Shown one piece after another: positions 1 through 9,015 of a stretch of 64,000 nucleotides of DNA. Location: the NCBI GenBank assembly GCA_006438735.1, contig RCZF01000004.1, forward strand, positions 378,449 through 442,448, read 5' to 3'. A program made the position numbers and the translations under genes. Each line of letters begins with the position of its first letter. Position 1 is the first letter of the stretch. Source of the DNA: Sphingomonas koreensis (GTDB lineage Bacteria; Pseudomonadota; Alphaproteobacteria; Sphingomonadales; Sphingomonadaceae). Below the pieces are notes generated by a model. That model did not search any database. It was not told the origin of the DNA and saw only the letters and a program-made list of their open reading frames with translations.

Positions 1-1839
1 GTCGCTCAGTCCCGAGATCAGCCACATCACGTCCATGAGCAGGAAACCTAGGCCGGAGAGCCTGGTCTTGTCGGCATTGTCGCGCTTGTCGAGGGCGCCG
101 ACCTCATCAGCAAGCGCTACCGCATCAATGACGCCGTTCTCGAAATCACCCGCGAGCGCGACGGCGATCGCCCAGGTCAGCAGGCGATCATGCGCGAACG
201 ACCAGCGATCTCCCACATTGCTGAGCCACCCGGCAGAAATCAGTGCGTCGAGCTCGGTCTCGGTGAAGCCGAGCGCGACGATCTCGTCATCGCGCAGCGC
301 GGTACGGCGCTTCGCGACGAGACTCTTCGCCAGCGCCTTGAGACGCGTGCCGGCGAATTTGCCGGCCCGATCCCTGGCGCGCTCCCAGAAACCTTCGAGG
401 ACGCGATATTCGCTTTGCGGATCCCAATGCTCGCGCTCGAGCGCCATCGTTGCGTAGATGCCGCACAGCACCGGCAGGCGGAGCATCCGCCGAATTTCCT
501 TAGGCACGTGCCCCGCCGATACGCCGCGCCTGGCCAGCGCTTCGAACAGCTGGGTCGGCGTGAACTCGCCGACCTGATGGATCGGTGTCTGCCCGAATTC
601 CTTGAGCCGCGTTTCCTGCGCCACCGGAAACTCGGCAACCAGCGACATACCCGGCCCGAGGCCGCCGGAGAGGCGGATGGCTTCGAGGATTGTCGCGTCC
701 CGGCAGCCTTCCCAGAAGATCGTGATCGTCGCCTCGGGCGTATCCTTCATCCGCCGCCAAGTCTGACCAAGCACGGAAGCTTCGAGGGGCTGCTCGAGCG
801 CTAGGGCGCCGGCGCCTACAACGAGCCGGATTTCTCGCTCCAGCTCTTCGCGATCGGCGGCGCGGATGAGGAGCGCTGGCTGCTTTGCGTCGAGAAGTGC
901 GGCGGCCAGCCGGTACAAGGTCCATGATTTGCCGCACCCAGAATTACCGGCGATGAGCGTTAGTGGATCGCTCGGCGCGGTGAGGATCGGGGCGCGGACG
1001 TCCAGGGCCGCGTCGAACTTGCGCGCAGTCAGCGCGGCCGCGAGCGCAGTTGCGAGCCGCGCGCTGGCGGCATCAGGATGGCCCACTTGGGCGCCCGACA
1101 ATCCGAGCCGGGACAACAGATCGTCAACCGAGATATGCGTGTCGTTCCGGCGGGCCAGGTTGGCGAGATGTCCGACCAGCGTATCGAGCGCCTGCTCGAC
1201 GCCCTCGGCATACGGGACGCGCTGGGCCAGAAAACGGATCGCCTCGGCGCGCGCCTGTTCAGCGTCGATCCGCGGGGCGATCGTGAACCGGTCGATGAAG
1301 GTCGCGAAGCTGGCATCGAATGCTGCCGGGTGGGCACCCGCTGCTTCGTATATTTCGCGCAGCCGCGCCAGCGAGCTTTTGCCATGCTCGTCGGTCGGGA
1401 TCTTCTTGGCCGAGGCGGCGTCGCCGCTCGCAAAGGCCTTCAGCAGCGCGATGAGCGCATGCCCGTTCTTGCTGACTCCGTTTGTCGTATGGAGTTCGTA
1501 CGCAGCGGCTTCGCGGTCGATATGCGCACGGAACAGGTCGGGCAGGACCTTGCCGCCCACGTCGCTAATCGCGGCCGACCTAGCGCGGTGCTTGAACTGG
1601 ATAACCTTGCGCGCTGCGGTCTCGAGGCTGACATCGCCACCCGCCGATGGCTCTAGAATCGCAGTGACCGTATTGTGGTCGGCCTTGCCGCCGATCGTGC
1701 CGAACTGCGCGCGAACGAGCTGGCCGATCGACGCCAGGATCTGGTGCACGAAGCCGTATATGGCGGCGGCGCCGCCCATGCTCGACCCGCTGGCGCTGGC
1801 GGCAGGAACGTCGCAACTCTCTGGAGGGAGCTCGGACAT
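1..1839 (-). CDS. Cap4-like nuclease fused to STAND-type P-loop ATPase (3' end outside window)
   Basis: An uninterrupted minus-strand frame of 613 codons starts at ATG 1839 and is still open at base 1, so the C-terminus is missing. Residues 1-110 resemble the Cap4/DUF4297 dsDNA endonuclease domain: a Gly-rich start with YGFVHQ at 29-34, then Glu64, Asp70 and Gln82-x-Lys84 in PD-(D/E)XK order. A Walker A motif, GNSGCGKS, lies at 298-305, and a hydrophobic strand ending in Trp-Glu377-Gly is a Walker B candidate. A nuclease fused to a STAND ATPase is the plan of Avs-type antiviral sensors, where a C-terminal sensor domain would follow. That sensor cannot be seen here. The HEPN-like gene 80 bp upstream has the same orientation. 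The family assignment is from motifs only; a generic AAA ATPase with a restriction-like domain is the alternative. Confidence 0.62.
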   Translation of the reverse strand, partial: MSELPPESCDVPAASASGSSMGGAAAIYGFVHQILASIGQLVRAQFGTIGGKADHNTVTAILEPSAGGDVSLETAARKVIQFKHRARSAAISDVGGKVLPDLFRAHIDREAAAYELHTTNGVSKNGHALIALLKAFASGDAASAKKIPTDEHGKSSLARLREIYEAAGAHPAAFDASFATFIDRFTIAPRIDAEQARAEAIRFLAQRVPYAEGVEQALDTLVGHLANLARRNDTHISVDDLLSRLGLSGAQVGHPDAASARLATALAAALTARKFDAALDVRAPILTAPSDPLTLIAGNSGCGKSWTLYRLAAALLDAKQPALLIRAADREELEREIRLVVGAGALALEQPLEASVLGQTWRRMKDTPEATITIFWEGCRDATILEAIRLSGGLGPGMSLVAEFPVAQETRLKEFGQTPIHQVGEFTPTQLFEALARRGVSAGHVPKEIRRMLRLPVLCGIYATMALEREHWDPQSEYRVLEGFWERARDRAGKFAGTRLKALAKSLVAKRRTALRDDEIVALGFTETELDALISAGWLSNVGDRWSFAHDRLLTWAIAVALAGDFENGVIDAVALADEVGALDKRDNADKTRLSGLGFLLMDVMWLISGLSD

Positions 1840-1919
1840 ACTGTAATTCTAGAGCAGCACTAGCCACAACGGAAAGTCAAACTCCTCCGCTCAACCTCGC
1901 CTATCTAGGCTTGGGCATG

Positions 1920-2528
1920 TCAGTATTTTTCATAGCTCGAGTTGTAGCCCGGGTCGGCAAACTCTCCCAGGACTGACCGAGCTGCTCGCAGAGCCCTCAT
2001 TGCCTCAGGATTTGGGATAGTGGCGAGTGGTACATCGTCTCTAGCTAGCGACCCTACGATCCGAAGCAGCACGGCTAAGGCACCGCTGATCAGCTCAACT
2101 TCGTCCGCCTTTGCCCAGAGATCTCCGGGCGCTCGCTTACGGTCGATCACGTCGGTTTTGCCCCAACGGTAATTCCGCATGAAGACTAAAGTCCCACCGA
2201 GGCACGATGGCATTCCGTGAGCAATATTATTGCGTATCGTGGCGCTAGCGCGCGCCGCCCTGCACCAGGTTTCGAGCATCGTGCGCAAGTCGCTGTCTTC
2301 AAGCGAGAGCGTGAACTTCTGAAGCATCTCGATCAAAGTCGTGAATTGCTTGCTGTCCGTTTCAGGACGCGTTCCTGACGGATCAATCTCGTTCACCCGC
2401 CAGATGGCTCGTTCAAGAAAATTTTCGATAGCTGCGCTAAACGTGATCACTGCGGCGATCTTCTCGCCGATAATTGCGTTGAGGCCGAGCCGCGCCTTTA
2501 TGATGTCGGCGCGACCGTATTTGCTCAT
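1920..2528 (-). CDS. Small HEPN-like protein of unknown function
   Basis: A helical protein of about 202 residues that I do not recognise by name. It contains R-N-N-I-A-H near residues 99-104, which fits the Rx4-6H motif of HEPN RNases and of many HEPN-fold proteins in abortive-infection and toxin systems. There are no membrane segments. ATG 2528 is preferred because GGAAGA lies about five bases upstream; an in-frame start at 2573 would add 15 residues. The gene lies directly upstream of the nuclease-ATPase gene on the same strand, so co-transcription is likely. The base composition is lower in GC than the core genes further right, which fits horizontal gain. HEPN assignment rests on one short motif and the helical look, so function (RNase, antitoxin or scaffold) is open. 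Confidence 0.6.
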   Translation of the reverse strand: MSKYGRADIIKARLGLNAIIGEKIAAVITFSAAIENFLERAIWRVNEIDPSGTRPETDSKQFTTLIEMLQKFTLSLEDSDLRTMLETWCRAARASATIRNNIAHGMPSCLGGTLVFMRNYRWGKTDVIDRKRAPGDLWAKADEVELISGALAVLLRIVGSLARDDVPLATIPNPEAMRALRAARSVLGEFADPGYNSSYEKY

Positions 2529-2913
2529 AGCGTCTTCCATGCCACGTTCTACCGCACCGACAAAACCGAGCAAGGCGATGCAAACCCGTGCTGGCCGGAT
2601 GAATGAACGGCGGTTTCAGGGAGCAGATCGTGACAGCTGAATGTAGGTAATCCAGGCGGATGCCGTCAGACTGAAAGTCGGCCTGAACGTCTGCTTCTCC
2701 GCATCCTGGCGCTGGAACCGGACAGGCAGCAATCGGCCCAGGAGCAGCCTGGCAGCTACCGATCGAATTGCGACGCTCGAGCCCTCTGGGATTCATCCGC
2801 ACCCGCCGATACGACGCGGGCGTCCGGCAGGTGTGATGAGGATAAGCACCGGCACTGGAGACTTCTTCCAGAGCGGCAATCCGATTGCGTGACGACAACC
2901 GCTCGCTAAGGCT
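2529..2913. other. Intergenic stretch without a convincing gene
   Basis: This lies between the divergent HEPN-like and DUF4365-like genes and should hold both promoters. Frames on both strands give arginine/proline-rich, family-less translations typical of shadows. No tRNA, integrase or clear repeat was seen. The composition is mosaic, and it may contain remnants of earlier insertions. Confidence 0.4.
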
Positions 2914-4494
2914 ATGCCGACGATGTCACGCACCTTGCCAATTGTCGCCGAACGTTATTTTGCGCTGCTCTGCGGTGAAGCCGGCGTCACCTGTAATGAT
3001 TCCTCGGCTGAGGATAATGCAGGCTGGGACTACATCGTTCAATTCCCTTGCGATCCGGGCGACCAGAGGCCGAAGGACGAGCAGGCGAGCGCCGAGACCT
3101 CCTTTGTTCAGGTCAAATCGACCGACGCAGCGCCCTTCGCCGTGAACCTCAAGCTGTCGAATGCCCTGCGGATGGCCAAGGAGCCGCAACCCTATTTTCT
3201 GGTGCTGATCGTAGGCGCCGGAAGCGCCCGTCGCATTCTTGCCCGGCATTTTTGGGCGAACGAAATCGAGGATACGCTGCGGCGCGTGCGGCAGGCAGAA
3301 GTGGCGGGACATCGCGACCGGCTGAACCGCCGAACGCTTACGCTACGCCTCACGAACGCTGACGATCACACGAACGATCTTTTGCAGTGGATGCGTTCGA
3401 CCATTCACGCCGTTCGGGGCGACTATCGGGTCGCCAAGTCCACGATCGCGAACAGTATCGGCTACGATAGGGGCGCCGCGCGGTTTTCGGTGACGTTTAC
3501 GGGATCACCGGACGAGATCGTCGATTGGGAACTTGGCCTCGGCGCCACGCCACCCGTCTCCTCCTTGAGGCTGACGCGGGAACGTTTCGGTATCGAACTT
3601 CCCGATCCGAGCATCAACGGCGACGGCGTCCGCGTATCCATCAGTCCTAATGGGCAGCCCTGCCTGGGGACGCTCCGATACCGACCCGATGCTTCCGTCG
3701 TCACCCTGGCAGGTAGGCTCTATGCGAGCAGCCTTGCGCTCGCATTGCCGGGGCATCGGCCCTGGCGTGCCGACCTGGGGCCATTGGAGCTGATTTGGCG
3801 CTCCGGTGAGCTAACCGGCAGCCTCGACCTGAATTTCATCGAACGTGTGTCGTTGCCCTCTTTGCTCGACAGGCTGAGGATCGCCGGTTGGTCAGGCGAA
3901 GGCACCGTGACAGCGACGCTGTTCACCGGCGGGGAGAGGCTCGAACTAGGTCAGCTCGACCTGCCGGATAACGGGGACTCGGAGAGCTGGAAAGAGGCTG
4001 CGTCCTGGGTCAAAACGCTCGAAAGGCTTGTGAAGGCGCATCCCGGGAACGACCCGAACCTGTCTATCGCCGACCTACTGGATTCCGGCGTATGGCTGAA
4101 GCGCTTTCACGGGCTGATCGCAGGCGGCGCGATGCGGATCGAGCACAGCCCCGGCGAAAGCGACGACCCGACCCATGCCATCATCTACCGGCTCAGATGC
4201 GATATCGGCGTTTGGTCCTTCTTCGCGATCGTCCGACGCGACGTGGCCGTCGATACGGTGGTGGAGGGCAAGCGAACGCTTTATTTGAAAGCCGCCGAAC
4301 TGCTGGAGGCCCATGTCATCGAGGGCAGCTGGACCAGCAATGTCGAACGGGTTCTCCCGGCATATGCGCGTCATGCACGGTCAATGGGCGACCCGACTTA
4401 CTTTTGGGATCTCGGGGATCTGGAGGAGTGGATTGCCAAGATATCCGATATGGACTCCGATGACCGCCAAGCGGCGGACGCGCCACGCGGCTGA
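2914..4494 (+). CDS. DUF4365-like (PD-(D/E)XK) large protein, candidate defence effector
   Basis: A 526-residue protein. The N-terminal 140 residues look like DUF4365, a restriction-endonuclease-like domain: Glu13 in an AERYF helix, Gly-Trp-Asp39 after a variable loop, and Gln66-Val-Lys68-Ser-Thr in the characteristic FVQVKST strand. Those three elements correspond to the E, D and QxK of the PD-(D/E)XK fold. The remaining 380 residues are mixed alpha/beta with no domain I can name, and no transmembrane segment or signal peptide. ATG 2914 has AAGG very close upstream; ATG 2923 (MSRTLP) is equally possible. The next gene, 156 bp downstream on the same strand, resembles another defence-linked nuclease, so the two may act together. 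DNA cleavage is inferred from the fold, not shown. Confidence 0.62.
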   Translation: MPTMSRTLPIVAERYFALLCGEAGVTCNDSSAEDNAGWDYIVQFPCDPGDQRPKDEQASAETSFVQVKSTDAAPFAVNLKLSNALRMAKEPQPYFLVLIVGAGSARRILARHFWANEIEDTLRRVRQAEVAGHRDRLNRRTLTLRLTNADDHTNDLLQWMRSTIHAVRGDYRVAKSTIANSIGYDRGAARFSVTFTGSPDEIVDWELGLGATPPVSSLRLTRERFGIELPDPSINGDGVRVSISPNGQPCLGTLRYRPDASVVTLAGRLYASSLALALPGHRPWRADLGPLELIWRSGELTGSLDLNFIERVSLPSLLDRLRIAGWSGEGTVTATLFTGGERLELGQLDLPDNGDSESWKEAASWVKTLERLVKAHPGNDPNLSIADLLDSGVWLKRFHGLIAGGAMRIEHSPGESDDPTHAIIYRLRCDIGVWSFFAIVRRDVAVDTVVEGKRTLYLKAAELLEAHVIEGSWTSNVERVLPAYARHARSMGDPTYFWDLGDLEEWIAKISDMDSDDRQAADAPRG

Positions 4495-4650
4495 GCACGG
4501 ATGTGCGTGCCGGGAGGAGCTTTAGTCCAAGTAAAAACCGCGCAGGATTCGGCCCCATTCGATCAAGGGATCGAAGGGCATCCCGGCGACGACCTGGGCT
4601 ATGGATTTGGGCTACTCGCCATGGCGGCATTAGCTGAATGGCTCGCCTAA

Positions 4651-5616
4651 ATGGGGCGATGCTGCATATTGCCGCAGATGGCGACCGACCGATCTGAGAC
4701 TGATTTCGAGGCACTGGAAGCGCTCGCCCTCGACGACTTCTCGCGCCGGGTGATCCGCGGCGCCGTCCGTGTCCTGGCGGACCGCGAGAACCCACTGCGG
4801 CTAAACCTGTTCGCCACGGCCTCTCGCATGCTGCTCGAGCATCTGATGGGAACACTCGCCCCAAGGGACCAGGTCGAGGCATGTTGGTGGTACGCGCTGG
4901 AAAAGGGCACCGAAAAGCCCACAAGGGCGCAACGCATCCGCTACTGCCTGCGCGGCGGACTTACCGACGAGTTTGTCCATGAACAGCTGAGGATCGACCC
5001 CGGGCCATTGGAGGCCTCGCTGGTGCGGGCCTATTCACAGCTCAGCAAGTATGTCCACGGCCGCGCCGAGACGGTGGTCGAAGACGAAGCGAAACAGGAC
5101 ACGGAGGCCGAGGCAATCGTCAGCGCGATCGGCGCTTTCCTGTCAGCCTATCGCGACGCGCGCGCGCAATTGCTCGATCCATTGGCAGAGAGTCTCGACT
5201 CCGGGGCCATTGACGCGCTGCTATCGGAGACGATCCTTAGCGTCGACGAACTTGCCAGCCATCACTCGGTGGAGGACGTCTATGTCCACGAAACTAAGGT
5301 CGAAACCATCGGGGCGGAATGGGTGCGCTATCGCACCGCCGGCTGCGTCGACGTCGTGCTGCAATGGGGCTCGAACTCGGATCTCCGCAACGGCGACGGC
5401 GCCGAGAGCGAGCAGAGCTTCCCCTTCGTCTGCACGTTCGAGGTGCCGGTCGAGCGTCCGCAGGACATCGAGGATGCAGAGGTCGAATGGGCCGTGGACA
5501 CGAGCTCCTGGGGAGACATGTTCGGCGAGGATGAATATGACGAAGTCCCGGACGACCCCGATCGGCGGGAGGCGCATGAGGATCTCAGCGTGCCGCCCAA
5601 AACCTACGACCTGTAG
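4651..5616 (+). CDS. Predicted pPIWI-associating-nuclease-like protein
   Basis: A soluble, acidic protein of 321 residues. The central part carries a run of features I associate with proteins annotated as predicted pPIWI-associating nucleases (pP_pnuc type): an RLNLFATASRMLLEHL helix, then a Cys-Trp-Trp-Tyr segment, then RAQRIRYCLRGGL followed by a Phe-Val helix and a SKYVHGR motif. That match is from memory and needs a profile search. No PIWI or Argonaute gene is present in the window, so any partner would be different or absent. The C-terminus is rich in Asp and Glu. Start candidates are ATG 4651 and ATG 4678; neither has a strong Shine-Dalgarno. It follows the DUF4365-like gene in the same orientation and may be its partner. 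Confidence 0.58.
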   Translation: MGRCCILPQMATDRSETDFEALEALALDDFSRRVIRGAVRVLADRENPLRLNLFATASRMLLEHLMGTLAPRDQVEACWWYALEKGTEKPTRAQRIRYCLRGGLTDEFVHEQLRIDPGPLEASLVRAYSQLSKYVHGRAETVVEDEAKQDTEAEAIVSAIGAFLSAYRDARAQLLDPLAESLDSGAIDALLSETILSVDELASHHSVEDVYVHETKVETIGAEWVRYRTAGCVDVVLQWGSNSDLRNGDGAESEQSFPFVCTFEVPVERPQDIEDAEVEWAVDTSSWGDMFGEDEYDEVPDDPDRREAHEDLSVPPKTYDL

Positions 5617-6383
5617 CAGGCTCGGGCGGCGATAATCCCGATTCCTGACGGTTTGACCAAGAATATGCTCAACATCGTTTTTGCCGATCAGCCTGCTGCA
5701 CGCCTCGACGGCAGGCCTGCACAAACCTTCTTCCCAGCAAACGGCCGATAAGTGGCCGAGCCACCACTCACCAGCGACTCACGCCTGCGGGGCTATCGTC
5801 TCAATTGGACGGAAAAAATCTCAGAAGGTCGATGGTATTTCCGATGGTACCTACATTCTATCTAACATCATAATTGTGTTATCTCAGATACTTGCCTAGC
5901 CTTTCTCGCTACCGTAGGGGTCACCAGCGCCGGCAGAATTGGCGAGCTTCTGCGAAAAGCACAGAAATTCAAGCTTGATTCACTTTCAGATGGTGCGCCG
6001 TTGGGCGGCGAATGGCACATTCGTATCAGCGCACGACCGAAACCATTCAGTCTTCGGATCAGTTTGCAGAGTCGGCAAGCTTTAGGCCGAGGTCAAGCGC
6101 GTCGAATCAAGTATACTAAAGGCAGGGATACTATGTGGGACGGACTCTCGCCGGCATGTAGGGACGGGGCGCGCGCGATCTCATCTACAGTGCGCTCCCC
6201 CGGTTCGATTGCTATGCGTTTACTGCCTCAATTCAGCAACTTTAGTCGGAACGGGCCTGAACGCGAGGGAAGAGGGTCCGATTATTTAGGTGAATGAATG
6301 GCGATTTTGGGCTGAGGACACGACAATCAGATCGAATTCCGGTCGCCGCGTGGTTATGGTAAAGCGGTACGGGAGATCGCGGA
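5617..6383. other. Gene-poor, partly AT-rich spacer at the right edge of the accessory region
   Basis: About 770 bp with only short, family-less frames. The part around 5835-5900 is clearly richer in A+T than the surroundings. I see no tRNA, no integrase remnant and no long repeat. It probably contains the promoter for the CadC-like regulator at its right end and may hold eroded DNA from an older insertion. Confidence 0.4.
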
Positions 6384-8261
6384 ATGGCGCCGATGCGCAT
6401 CGATCTTGGTCTGACCGCGCAGGTTCGATTGGGCCGGCTCGTGCTTAACCCGGCGATACGCGAAATCCGGCGCGACGATGGTGCCGAGGAGGTAATTGAG
6501 CCGCGCATGATGCAGGTGCTGCTTGCGCTGGCGGAAGCGCGAAGCGAGATCGTTCGCCGCGAAGATCTGACCGAACGCTGTTGGGAAGGCCGCATCGTCG
6601 GAGAAGACGCGATCAATCGTGTGCTTTCCCGCCTGCGCCGCGTCGCAGAAGGTATCGGCGAAGGTTCGTTCCGGATCGAGACGATCACCAAAGTCGGTTA
6701 TCGGCTCGTCGAGCTGGGCGATCGTGCCGGCGGAATACCAGGCGCGTCGTCTTCAAGTTGGCCATCTCGTCAGGCTGGGCTGCTACAACGAGCGTCGCCG
6801 GACAAATCGCGCCGCACCAAGCGTTTGGCCATAGCTGCGACGCTTTTCTTGATGGTCGGCGCCGCAGGCTGGTGGTTCGTCCGGCCCGCACCCGCTCACA
6901 GCATGATGGTTAGGCTGGCCGGATTCCAGCCTTTGTCGGCAGGTCTGCCTGCCACCGTGCACGAGGCTGTCGGCGCTGAGATCACCGCCGCTTTCAACGC
7001 CGACGGCGTAGTCGGCGTTTCTACCGCGTCCGCTCCGGCACAGGGTGAAGCGCCGGCTTATGCTCTGGGCGGAACGATCTATCGGGTGGGTGACTCCATC
7101 CGGGTCATTACGCGGTTTACGAATGAGCGCACAGGCGCGATCCTGTGGTCTGACAGCATCGACTACGCCGCCGATCAGGCCTCAAAGGTTCCCCGCAAAA
7201 TCGCCGTCGATGCGGGTATCGTTATTCGCTGCGGATTGTTCGGTGCATCGACTTATCACAAATCGCTGCCCGACGCCGTCTTCAGCAATTATCTCCAATA
7301 CTGCCAGGAATATTGGGCCTACGGGGGGAGCAAAACACTTCGCTTCGCGCAACTGGTCGTCGCAGCGGCGCCCGATTTCTCCTGGGGATGGTCTGCCGTA
7401 GGGAACGGGTACATGCAGGCCTCGTGGACAGAGTCTGACAGTCGGCGCGCTGAAGAAATGCGCGCGGCAGGCCGGCAAGCGGAGGACAAGGCGCTGGCCC
7501 TCGATCGCACGAACAGTGAGGCCCTGGGTCACAAGGCTTATTTGATCGATCCGCACGATTGGGTCAGCCAGGAAACGCTGTTCAAAAGCGCGATCACCGC
7601 CAAGCCGCTCGATTGTGGCTGTGAGCATTTCGGTTACGGCCTGAGGCTCGACAGCGTGGGACGTCTCGGTGACGCAGTCCAACAATTTATCGCTGCCACC
7701 GATATGCTCGCCCTTTGGTCCAACTCCCAGCTCGCGCTGGCTAACGCGCTTGTGGCAACGGGCCGGATCGAAGAGGCGGGGCCGCACTTCGCTGCAGCTA
7801 TCGATACCAGTAAAGATCCGAATTTCGACAAATGGATCGCGGTTACCGAGGGCACCGAAACCGGTGATTATGCTGCTGCCATCTCCGCTCTTCGCAACCC
7901 GCAGTTTCAAATTCCCGAAGAAGCACGCGCCGGCCTGTTGTCGGGATATGAGGCCCTGGCGTCGGGAAGCGCCCAAACGAAGACGAAGGCTATCCACGCG
8001 CTGATTGCGCTGCCCAAGGACAAGCAGAGCGAGACAGTCGCCACAATGCTGGCGGCTCTGGGCGCAAACCAGGAGGCGCTGGAGGTTGCAAGCCAGAGCC
8101 CGTGGCTGTTCTGGCGCCGAAGCATGCGCGGCGTTCTGAGCGAATCGCGCTTTCCGACTGTCGCGAGCAAGCTCGGTCTCATGACCTATTGGAAAACCAC
8201 ACGGATCAAGCCCGACATCTGCTCGGCCAAGAGCCCGCCACCGTTTTGCGGGATGATATAG
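6384..8261 (+). CDS. CadC-like membrane-bound transcriptional regulator with periplasmic TPR-like domain
   Basis: A 625-residue protein. Residues 12-110 form an OmpR/CadC-type winged-helix DNA-binding domain, including the MMQVLLALAEA helix, REDLTERCW and the wing segment ITKVGYRL. A single transmembrane segment lies at about 149-166 after a basic Lys/Arg stretch. The C-terminal 450 residues are predicted periplasmic and alpha-helical, with Ala-rich paired helices resembling TPR or Sel1-like repeats after a short FlgO/TolB-like beta region. This is the layout of one-component membrane regulators, which sense outside the membrane and bind DNA inside. No phosphoacceptor receiver domain is present. 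The neighbouring genes give no obvious target, and the signal is unknown. Confidence 0.82.
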   Translation: MAPMRIDLGLTAQVRLGRLVLNPAIREIRRDDGAEEVIEPRMMQVLLALAEARSEIVRREDLTERCWEGRIVGEDAINRVLSRLRRVAEGIGEGSFRIETITKVGYRLVELGDRAGGIPGASSSSWPSRQAGLLQRASPDKSRRTKRLAIAATLFLMVGAAGWWFVRPAPAHSMMVRLAGFQPLSAGLPATVHEAVGAEITAAFNADGVVGVSTASAPAQGEAPAYALGGTIYRVGDSIRVITRFTNERTGAILWSDSIDYAADQASKVPRKIAVDAGIVIRCGLFGASTYHKSLPDAVFSNYLQYCQEYWAYGGSKTLRFAQLVVAAAPDFSWGWSAVGNGYMQASWTESDSRRAEEMRAAGRQAEDKALALDRTNSEALGHKAYLIDPHDWVSQETLFKSAITAKPLDCGCEHFGYGLRLDSVGRLGDAVQQFIAATDMLALWSNSQLALANALVATGRIEEAGPHFAAAIDTSKDPNFDKWIAVTEGTETGDYAAAISALRNPQFQIPEEARAGLLSGYEALASGSAQTKTKAIHALIALPKDKQSETVATMLAALGANQEALEVASQSPWLFWRRSMRGVLSESRFPTVASKLGLMTYWKTTRIKPDICSAKSPPPFCGMI

Positions 8262-9015
8262 CCGCAGACGACCGCGAAGTCTCCGCGCGATGAAGTGCGC
8301 GCGCCGGCCGCCTCGGAGAAGGAGCAAGAAGGCAGCATTGAGATGGCGCAAGATGCTCAGATACGGCGCGGTTGGCGAGCCCGCGAGCATGGTGATCGAC
8401 TGCTCTCGAGCTGTGACATGTGAACCGCGAAGGGCAGAAATTGGCGCAAAAGCTGCCGACGATCGGCTTCCCGTCGCGTCTCCACACGATCGGCCCGTTG
8501 ACCTGCGCTCGTGCATCAGGCGGGGCACCGATCTTACAATCCGCCGCGCGAGTGCGGCGAACATGCCGGCGCGGTGATCCACCCAATTAGCTGTATCTGC
8601 GGCGCCCTTTGCTAGGGACGAGCGCGCCGGCATCGGGCGTTACGCGCATCGACGGCGCTTGAAGGTCGAAAGAGTTAAGCAAATCGGTGACCTATAGCCG
8701 GACTCCTTCCGTAAGATGGCGAGGTCCAGCGCTTCCTATTGCATACGCTACGGTTCCCTAGCACTTTGTCCAGTCAGACCTAGTGCACCGATCCGACGAG
8801 GCTGATTGGCAAGATCGCGCTCGTGTTCCGGCAGTGCTATCGATGGCGCATAATTGGCTTTCCCGCTATTATGTCCTATCCATGGAGGCTACCGACATCG
8901 CTTCCCCGCGGGGCAGCGTCCGCGAATGGCCGATTAGGCGGAGCTTTTAAGGGCGACCGTCCTATTTGCCTAGATCGACCACCCTCCCGCAACCTTTAGG
9001 AAACACCCGAACACC
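8262..9015. other. Long spacer without a convincing gene
   Basis: About 750 bp. Open frames on both strands at 8206-8633 are arginine/proline-rich and overlap each other and the end of the CadC-like gene, as expected of shadows. No RNA gene was recognised. The right end should hold the promoter of the DUF6481 gene. Confidence 0.4.

Noticed and set aside
866..1846. Plus-strand frame of 326 codons opposite the nuclease-ATPase gene
   Set aside because: Ser/Ala/Arg-rich with no motif; the minus-strand frame has coherent nuclease and Walker motifs and runs through the whole interval.
2437..2898. Minus-strand frame of 153 codons overlapping the HEPN-like gene
   Set aside because: Arg/His/Pro-rich translation with no family features; it shares most of its 3' part with the supported gene in another frame.
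5681..5899. 72-codon frame in the spacer after the pPIWI-nuclease-like gene
   Set aside because: No ribosome binding site, no recognisable domain, and the hydrophobic end comes from AT-rich DNA.
2598..6320. Similar short strings (TGAATGAA.GGCG.TTT) near 2603 and 6293 as possible direct repeats flanking the island
   Set aside because: Only about 17 of 22 positions match and no further extension is visible; too weak to call attachment sites.
7182..8633. Minus-strand frame of 483 codons
   Set aside because: Antisense of the CadC-like gene for most of its length; no coherent domain in the remaining part.
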